Assembly (NCBI GenBank): GCA_948567375.1
Contig: OX419756.1
Coordinates: 65,574,552 to 65,638,551 of the forward strand
Reading direction: 5' to 3'
DNA length: 64,000 nt
Source of the DNA: Lunularia cruciata
Taxonomy: Eukaryota; Streptophyta; Marchantiopsida; Lunulariales; Lunulariaceae
The notes under the pieces are model-generated. The model had not been told where the DNA came from and searched no databases. It worked only from the letters and a program-made list of their open reading frames with translations. Below, piece by piece: positions 57,441-64,000 of the stretch (positions within the stretch are counted from its first letter, which is position 1; each line of letters opens with the position of its first letter). The position numbers and the translations under genes are program-made.

Positions 57441-58500
57441 ATTTGTCACACCATTTGTAGTGTCACATCTAGATTGCTTGGACACTGGAGTTGTAGTGAT
57501 AGTTGTTAGAGTTAATTCAATAGTTTCTCAGAGACTACTTTCCAACAATCAGATTTTGTGTTTGGGGTACTGTGAGCCAGCCTGTCCCTCACTCAAGATG
57601 AACCTATGATGGCTATTATGGTAGCGCACCATGGACTAAGAAGGCAAGGAACCCCAACTCCATCATATTCCTCCAAGGCTCAAGATATTGCTCAATAGAG
57701 AACTCAATGAGAGAGAGATAATTGCAAATGAAAGGATGATGAGCACCTCCTCACCCCTTGTTTATATACTTGTGAAATAGTTACGCACCAAAGTTACTAA
57801 TTACTATAGTAACTCAAGTTACTAGACTAAAAGTCAAGTAAAGTCAAAAAGTAGAAAGGAATATCCATTCACATGGGCATATTCCCTAAGCATGTGGTCT
57901 TATCTTGACCCAACCACTAAGTCAAGGATTCCTTCACATGGGCTATCCTTGGACTAAAGAAGAATCCAAAACAAAAAGGCTTGTGGGCCTAGGAGTTCTC
58001 AACTCTTTCCTCAAAGTCAAACACCTAGGAATAATACCAAGTCAACACACTAAAATCCAAAATAGTGGTGCTCATCTTTTCTATTTCCTCTAAATTAAAG
58101 TCCCCTCTATCTTAGTCATGACTAACTTTAGCTAACCATGACTAATATAGAACCATCCTTTATCTCTATATAAATAATATCTCTCAAGTACTTATAATAC
58201 CAAGCTAAATATCACAACCACACACATGCACAAATGGGTGTTACAGTACTAACTTCACGGTGGGGCCCATTGTCACTTTGCACCGTTTGCACCATCAAGT
58301 GTGCAGTCAGTGGGATGGTTAGAGTTTAGACCTAGCTCAAGTCACGGGGATACACTTTCAAAGTGCAGCTCTAGAGAGCTCACTTCTCTGATGTTGAGCC
58401 TTTGAGTTCCTAGCTATGGTGGATAGAGGCCGGTGAGCGTCACCTAGATTCTCTATGCTTGAGTGGGTGTGGGTTGACTGTAATCAGTGCCAAGTTATTA
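57440..58500 (+). repeat. 3' noncoding part of the PHD-finger element (copy 3), split by a solo LTR
   Basis: 57440-57570 (TTGTAGTGTCACATCTAGATTGCTTGGACACTGG...) and 58246-58500 (TTTGCACCATCA, CAGCTCTAGAGAGCTCACTTCT, TTGAGCCTTTGAGTT) together match 11230-11560 and 37890-38230. The interrupting piece is the reverse-oriented solo LTR. No coding frame. Confidence 0.6.
57571..58245 (-). mobile_element. Solo LTR, reverse orientation, with target duplication
   Basis: 675 bases, on the minus strand TGTAACACCC...GGCTCACA. Flanked by GTAC on both sides (57567-57570 and 58246-58249). The host repeat is continuous when it is removed. TATATAAA (minus) is at 57768-57761. Confidence 0.88.
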
Positions 58501-59082
58501 GGTGTTTATCAAGTATTGATTTGAGTTGAGTTGAGTTGAGTTGAGAGTGGTAAACAATCTGATTACATCAGAGAAGTGAAGTTAGGGGGAAATTGGGTGC
58601 AGGAACTTTGAGTGTTGGTGGTATTCCAAGCTCGTTGATCGTTGGTAGCTCAATTCAAGTTAAGCTATTCCCTAGTGTGCAAAAGCTCATTCAATTGATG
58701 TAGATTTGGCAATAAGGCAAACGGTGTGCGGAAGCGCTGGCCAATTTTTGAGCAAAGAAGGAGCAAATTTTGAGTAGTGGTTGTGATTTTGAGCTCAAGA
58801 GGTGAAGGTAGGACCAATTTGTTGCGAGTTGGGCTCAAAAAGTCAAATTGAAGGTGGAGATGGGAAGCTATTCTCATGAATTTGTGATTTGGAGAAACCC
58901 GTGTTGTCAATTTGGCTTGAGTGGAAAGTTAGTGGGGGATTTGGCAAACAACCAACTTTAGGGTTTATGTCAAATTTTGGCTGGATTTTATGTCAGATTT
59001 TGGCCAGATTTGAAGGAGTTTTGCTAGTTTGGAGAAGTTTCACCAATTTTGGAGGAGGTTCAAAGTGGCAAGAAGAAAGGCC
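58501..59082. other. Unassigned repeat flank with short (GAGTT)n run
   Basis: About four GAGTT units near 58524-58545. Otherwise no feature. The frame 58889-59125 is a chance frame over noncoding repeat. Confidence 0.3.
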
Positions 59083-59771
59083 TGTAACGCCCATTTGTAC
59101 ATGTGTGTGGTATTGTGATATTTAGCTTGGTATTACAAGTAATTAAGAAATATTTTTTATATAAGGATAAAGGATGGTTCTATATTAGTCATGGTTAGCT
59201 AAATTTAGTCATAGCTAAGATAGAGGGGACCTTACTTTAGAGGAAGTGGAAAAGATGAGCACCACTATTTTGGATTTTAGTGAGTTGACTTGGTATTATT
59301 CCTAGGTGTTTGGCTTTGAGGAAAGAGTTGAGAACTTTTGGGCCCGCAGGCCTTTTTTTGGATTCTTCTATAGTCCAAGGATAGCCTATGTGAAAGAATC
59401 CTTGACTTAAAGGTTGGGTCAAGATAAGACCACATGCTTAGGGGAATATGCTCATGTGAATGAATATTCCTTTCTACTTTTTGACTTTACTTGACTTTTA
59501 GCCTAGTAACTTGAGTTACTCCAGTAATTAGTAACTTTGGTGTGTAACTATTTCACAAGTATATAAACAAGGGGTGAGGAGGTACTCACCATCCTTTCAT
59601 TTGCAACTATCTCTCTCTCATTGAGTTCTCTAGTGAGCAATGTCTTGAGTCTTGGAGTGTTAGCCTTGGAGGAGTATGATGGAGTTGGGATTCCTTGCCT
59701 TCTTAGTCCATGGTGCGCTACCATAATAACCATTAGAGGTTTATCCTAAGTGAGAGATAGGCCGGGCTACA
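59083..59771 (+). mobile_element. Solo LTR with target duplication
   Basis: 689 bases, TGTAACGCCC...GGGCTACA, flanked by GGCC on both sides (59079-59082 and 59772-59775). TATATAAA at 59560-59567 is followed by a leader-like CT-rich stretch. Matches 36095-36778 closely. Confidence 0.88.
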
Positions 59772-61600
59772 GGCCTCATTTGGCTAAATTTTGGCATTTA
59801 GAGGCTTTGAGGCATAGGGTTGTGGGCTATGAAGGCCCAAAAGAGCCAACAAGCCAGCTTGCTAGCGTGAGGCTAGCTAGTTTAGAGTAGATCTTGGTCA
59901 TTGGTTGGTAAAATCTGCTTTTCTTGCTAGATTGTGTGCAATAGGGTTTGACCCCTATATCTCTTGCTCCTAGACTGGTGCCCTAGTTAACTAGTCCACC
60001 TTCACTTGTTGTCCTAGTGATTGTGCCACTATTATCTATACATATGTAGCTTTGGCTAGGAGAGGCAATTTGATCCCATTCTTGGTGATCCTGGTAGCTT
60101 AGGACTTAGAAACAAACTTCTCTTATGTCAAATGCCAAATGGTGGCAGAGTCAATCCCGTGTTGTTTTATGAGATGGAGAGTTTTTGTTTAGATTTCTTG
60201 TGATTGGACCCCCTCCATTCTCTACTTCCTGTTTGTGCACCACGTTTGTGCAAAGGGCCCTGACTTTTGAGCGTTGGTGCTTTGGTGTGCTCTCGATAGT
60301 GAGGCTAGAGTGATGACCAGTCAGACTACCTTTGTTTCCCTCCGGTGAGGTAGGAAGTGATGACCAGCAGACTGTGAGAGTGTGTGTGATGATTGCAAGT
60401 TATAGGTTGCCCTTTCTCCTAGTGTAGTTATCTTGGTTAGAGTTACATTAGTGGGTGGCGCTTAGTTGGTATTGGCACGTGGTGGTGTTGGCACTTGGTG
60501 GCATATTTAACAAGGGGTATATAACAAGGTTGCGACTTGCGGTTGCAGTTGGTGGTTCTGATTTGTTGTTGCGGTTACTTTGTCATTATGGAGTTCTTTG
60601 GGGATTCCAGAGGAGATAGCCCTATACTACGCAATGGATTTACTTGGAGTGGTACTCAATATCAGCTTGTATCTTAGGTCCCAATGAGGGAGGAGATTGA
60701 CTCTGAGTTGGAGTTTGACACAAGAGCTGATTCAGTTGAGAGTGCACTTGGTGTGTTTGCACCGTCATTGTGGGACATAGACTAGATTTATGAGGCCTCC
60801 AAAGGTCCTAGGCATTACTCTGGTATAGTGGGTACCATTGAGTTGGATGACTTCATCTAGGAGTTTGATAGTTGGTGTGATCTGTAATAGATGCGGAACC
60901 CAAATTTGTTCACACCTTTCATGGCATGGAAGGGGGTGTTTCAGCACTTGGAGGGTCCGCCAATGGATGACTACCATGAGTTTAGGAGAGCTCATTTGGA
61001 GGAGATTGAGTTATGGAGACAATATTGGTCTCCAAACTATGTCTCTATCACTTTAGGCTTGGTGTCTAGGAGTAGATCGGCTGTACCTACGAGTTCTAGC
61101 TCAAGTAGTGTTGGTGGAGCTAGTGGAGGTGCACTAGCTAGAGATAGTGTTACCACAAGTGGAGCTACCGCTGCAAGAAGTGGTGTGGTACCGGGATTTA
61201 ACCCCATGGTGGAGTTCTTCCTGTGTTTGAGGTAGAACTACCAGGGAGTGCGGATTGACAAGCTGAGGAGCTTGCAAGAGTTCCAATGGAAGGCTAGAGA
61301 GAGCCTACATGAGGCATACACTCGCATGAGGCGGCTGATCAGTTTCACTTAGGGAGTTATTGAGGCCCAAGCAGTCCAATTTTGGTATGGGATACTAGAT
61401 AGGGAGTTACAACATAGAGTTCATGATGTTACTTTGTTGCAGGCTACTTTGCCCACTTTGGCAATGGTCTTTGGTTTGGCTGAGCATATTGAGCTCAACA
61501 TGGTGGAGGAGAGAGTGGTGACATCTGGATTTGGTAGGGAGATCTCATCCACAACTGTGACTTCTTCTAGAGTGCAATAGAGTGCACCACGCTATTGGGG
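59772..61600 (+). pseudogene. Ty3-type element leader and gag (copy 2)
   Basis: The leader is collinear with 25200-25975, including the antisense tRNA-like stretch near 59930-60005 and AATGGTGGCAGAGTC near 60148. The gag reading from about 60589: MEFFGDSRGDSPILRNGFTW, LEFDTRADSVESALGVFAPS, PPMDDYHEFRRAHLEEIELW, a Ser/Ala/Gly-rich linker, then LRSLQEFQWKARESLHEAYT, VQFWYGILDRELQHRVHDVT and LPTLAMVFGLAEHIELNMVE. The last segments are typical of a retrotransposon gag domain. Stops at several places. The same family probably supplies the integrase-PHD pieces, by shared style and proximity (inference). Confidence 0.65.
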
Positions 61601-62299
61601 AATTTGTTTGGCCTTGAGAGTGCACCGGGCTCTGTCGTCAGGAAAAAGCCAGATGAGAGTGGTAAGGAGTGGTTGCAGGATTTTGAGAAGAGGAGGGCTG
61701 GACAATAGAGGGTTTTTTTTCAGTGAAAGTCTTGCGGGAGGGCACATGCTGACATGGTATGAAAATTCGGGACAGATGAGGACTGGACAGCAAAGAGCTT
61801 TCGGAAAAATGTCAGATGAACTTGGTAAGGAGTGGTAGCTGGAATTTTTGAGAAGGGAAGGAAAGGAGAAGATAGATAAATCTGAAAGGGCTTTGTTGAA
61901 GGATAGATAGGTATCGAGCACTTTTGCAAGGGGAAAGGAATCAAAGAACAGAGCAGCAAGAAGAGGGGACTCCTAAACGTAAAGGGGTTTGAGGAATCAA
62001 GAAAGGAAAAGACAAAAGGGAAGAGGGACAGAAACAGAAGGAAAATAGGAAGATCATGGGCAGAGAAAGGGGAACGGGGAAAGAATGGAAGGCAAAGTTG
62101 GGTAGCAGCAACAAAGGACAATCAAGGAGACAAGGAGGTCGAAAGAGGTTTTTGCGAAGGACAGGAACAAGAAGGGGGTTTGAAGTGACAGGAACAGGTC
62201 AAACGGTTTTGGGAAGGACAGAGGATCGAAAAGGGTTTTTCTAGAAAACAGGAAGATATAGATCAAAGGGTTAGAGTTGGAAGAAAAAGAATCGGAAGA
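61601..62299 (+). other. Purine-rich entry to second tandem array
   Basis: Plus strand strongly G/A-rich, so the minus strand carries long Phe/Leu/Ser/Pro frames (61592-61921, 61720-62121) that reflect composition only. Confidence 0.4.
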
Positions 62300-63650
62300 G
62301 GGGTTGGGGTGAGAGTGAAAGATTGAAAGGAGTTTGGAGACAAGGGAATTGAAGTATTGAAAGGTGAGAAGGGCTGCCAGTTTTTGAGAAATGAGGAGAA
62401 GAGTTTCGGGAAAGTGCAGAGGATTTCGAGAGAAGACAGTAGAGAATTATCAAAAGTGAGAAGAGCTTGCAGTTTTTGGGAAATCAAGAGAGGAGTTTCA
62501 GAGAGAGAAAGTTGCAAAAGATTTCGAGAAAGGACAGTAGGGTTTTCAGGAAAGTGCAGAGGATTTTGAAAGAAGACAGTAGGGAAGTATTGAGAATTAT
62601 TGAAAGGTGAGAAGGGCTGCCAGTTTTTGGGAAATCAAGAGAGGAGTTTCAGAGAGAGAAAGTTGCAGAAGATTTCGAGAAAAAGACAGTAGGTTTTTCG
62701 GGAAAGTGCAGAGGATTTTGAGAGAAGACAGTAGGGAAGTGATGGAGAATTATCAAAAGTGAGAAGAGCTGCCAGTTTTGGGAAATGAGGAGAAGAGTTT
62801 CGGGAAAGTGCAGAGGATTTTGAGAGAAGACAGTAGGGAAGTGATGGAGAAATATCAAAAGTGAGAAGAGCTGCCAGTTTTGGGAAATGAGGAGAAGAGT
62901 TTTGGGAAAGTGCAAAGGATTTCGAGGGAAGACAGTAAGGCAGTGATGGAGAAATATTGAAAGTGAGAAGAGCTGCTAGTTTCGGGAAATGAGAAGAAGA
63001 GTTTTTGGGAAAGTGCAGAGGATTTCAAGAGAAGACAGTAGGGAAGTGATGGAGAATTATAGAAAGTGAGAAGAGCTGCCAGTTTTCGGGAAATGAGGAG
63101 AGGAGTTTCAAGAGAGAAAGTTGCAGAGGATTTTGAGAGAAGACAGTAGGGAAGTATTGAGAATTATCAAAAGGTGAGAAGGGCTGCCAGTCTTTGGGAA
63201 ATCAAGAGAGGAGTTTCAGAGAGAGAAAGTTGCAAAAGATTTTTAGAAAAGACAGTAGGGTTTTCGGGAAAGTGCAAAGGATTTTGAGAGAAGACAGTAG
63301 GGAAGTGATGGAGAAATATTGAAAGTGAGAAGAGCTGCCAGTTTTGGGAAATAAGGAGAAGAGTTTCGGAAAGTGCAGAGGATTTTGAGAGAAGACAGTA
63401 GGGAAGTGATGGAGAATTATTGAAAGTGAGAAGAGCTTCCAGTTTTGGAAAATGAGGAGAGGAGTTTCAAGAGAGAAAGTTGCAAAAGATTTTGAGAGAA
63501 GATAGTAGAGTTTCAGGAAAGTGCTAGAGGAATTCTCAAGAAGAGAAGACAGAGGGTTTCAGAAAGTATTGAGAATTATCAAAAGTGAGAAGGGCTGACA
63601 GTTTGGGAAATGCCAGAGGATTTTGAGAGGGAAGTTGGCAAGGTTGGGCA
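62300..63650 (+). repeat. Tandem array of 102-base units
   Basis: GGAAAGTGCAGAGGATTTTG recurs at 62701, 62803 and 62905 with an exact 102-base period, and the unit continues in variant form on both sides (inserts with CAAGAGAGGAGTTTCAGAGAG). The unit is 34 codons long, but frames are broken by TAG and TGA on the plus strand. About 12 units, diverged by a few percent to 15 percent by eye. Confidence 0.9.
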
Positions 63651-63789
63651 GGAGTTGATTTTTTCACAGTGAGAAGGACTGACAGTTTTTGGGAAATGCC
63701 AGAGGAGTTTCAAGAGAGAAGTTTGCAGGAACTTTCGAGAGAAACAGAGGGTGTTCAGAGGAGAAAGCATTGATGGGAGTGCTGCTGGG

Positions 63790-64000
63790 AGGTGAAGGAA
63801 GAAGTCCGGAGGGTGAGTTGTCTTTACTGTTATTGGACAGAGTGCGTGTGAAGGCGCCAGCTGAAATGATTTTCTATCATAATTTAGTGCATACACTGTA
63901 TGAACTGGAGTTGGTTGGCTTTTCCAAAATTGTGAACCTTGCAGCTGGAATTTTATGAATGACAAATCCTGAGAAAATGATGTGTTTGATCTGTGACTAG
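63790..64000 (+). repeat. Tail of the second array, shared with 56325-56560
   Basis: GAGGGTGAGTTGTCTTT...GGACAGAGTGCGTGTGAAG...TTGTGAACCTTGCAG...ATGAATGACAAATC...TGTGACTAG parallels the first array tail. The window ends within it. Confidence 0.5.

Noticed and set aside
61592-62915. Minus-strand Phe/Leu/Ser/Pro-rich frames in the second array region
   Set aside because: They mirror the G/A-rich plus strand, change frame with the repeat units and have no signal or domain.
54400-64000. CRISPR-like regular repeats
   Set aside because: The units are directly adjacent without unique spacers and the DNA is eukaryotic; these are tandem satellites.

Overview
The window looks like nuclear DNA of a land plant with a large, repeat-rich genome. 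The clues are GT-AG introns, plant-type AATAAA signals, an ATAD5/ELG1-type replication gene, a secreted proline-rich protein, and many old Ty3/gypsy and Ty1/copia remains. A gymnosperm, fern or other seed-free plant would all fit. The sequence alone does not settle which.

Three host genes can be supported. (1) A complete 14-exon gene on the minus strand (14009-21058) encodes a 1508-residue ATAD5/ELG1-like AAA+ clamp unloader. All exon phases agree, and Walker A, Walker B and sensor 1 are intact. (2) A short plus-strand gene (4466-4942) encodes a secreted proline-rich protein of cell-wall type. A diverged copy of its promoter lies 1.3 kb upstream, and duplicated 3'-flank sequence lies downstream. 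(3) A small plus-strand gene (44144-45518, two exons) encodes an unrecognised basic/acidic protein. A TATA-bearing, pyrimidine-rich promoter on the opposite strand lies about 450 bases upstream of it. A fourth exon-like segment sits at 46403-46529.

The rest is layered mobile-element DNA. A structurally complete but dead Ty3/gypsy chromovirus occupies 27234-32868. It has two LTRs, a CATGA target-site duplication, a Met-tRNA-type primer site, gag, protease, RT, RNase H, integrase and chromodomain. Its LTRs carry clustered perfect heat-shock-element motifs upstream of the TATA box. A second Ty3-type family is present as pieces: 5' leader plus gag at 24963-26420 and 59772-61600, and integrase at 10083-10963 and 35842-37555. 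Both integrase pieces run into a C-terminal PHD finger instead of a chromodomain. A third family (LTR about 813 bases; copies at 9049, 48738 and 51267, all minus strand) has a long coiled-coil protein next to its LTR, and no polymerase is visible. A fourth family is seen only as solo LTRs of about 680 bases (36095, 57571, 59083) and a fragment (40062), inserted into the other elements with 4-base palindromic target duplications.

The right end (54.4-56.0 kb and 62.3-63.6 kb) holds two long tandem arrays (units 47/81 bases and 102 bases) that end in related sequence. Remaining stretches are AT-rich DNA in which no gene was seen.
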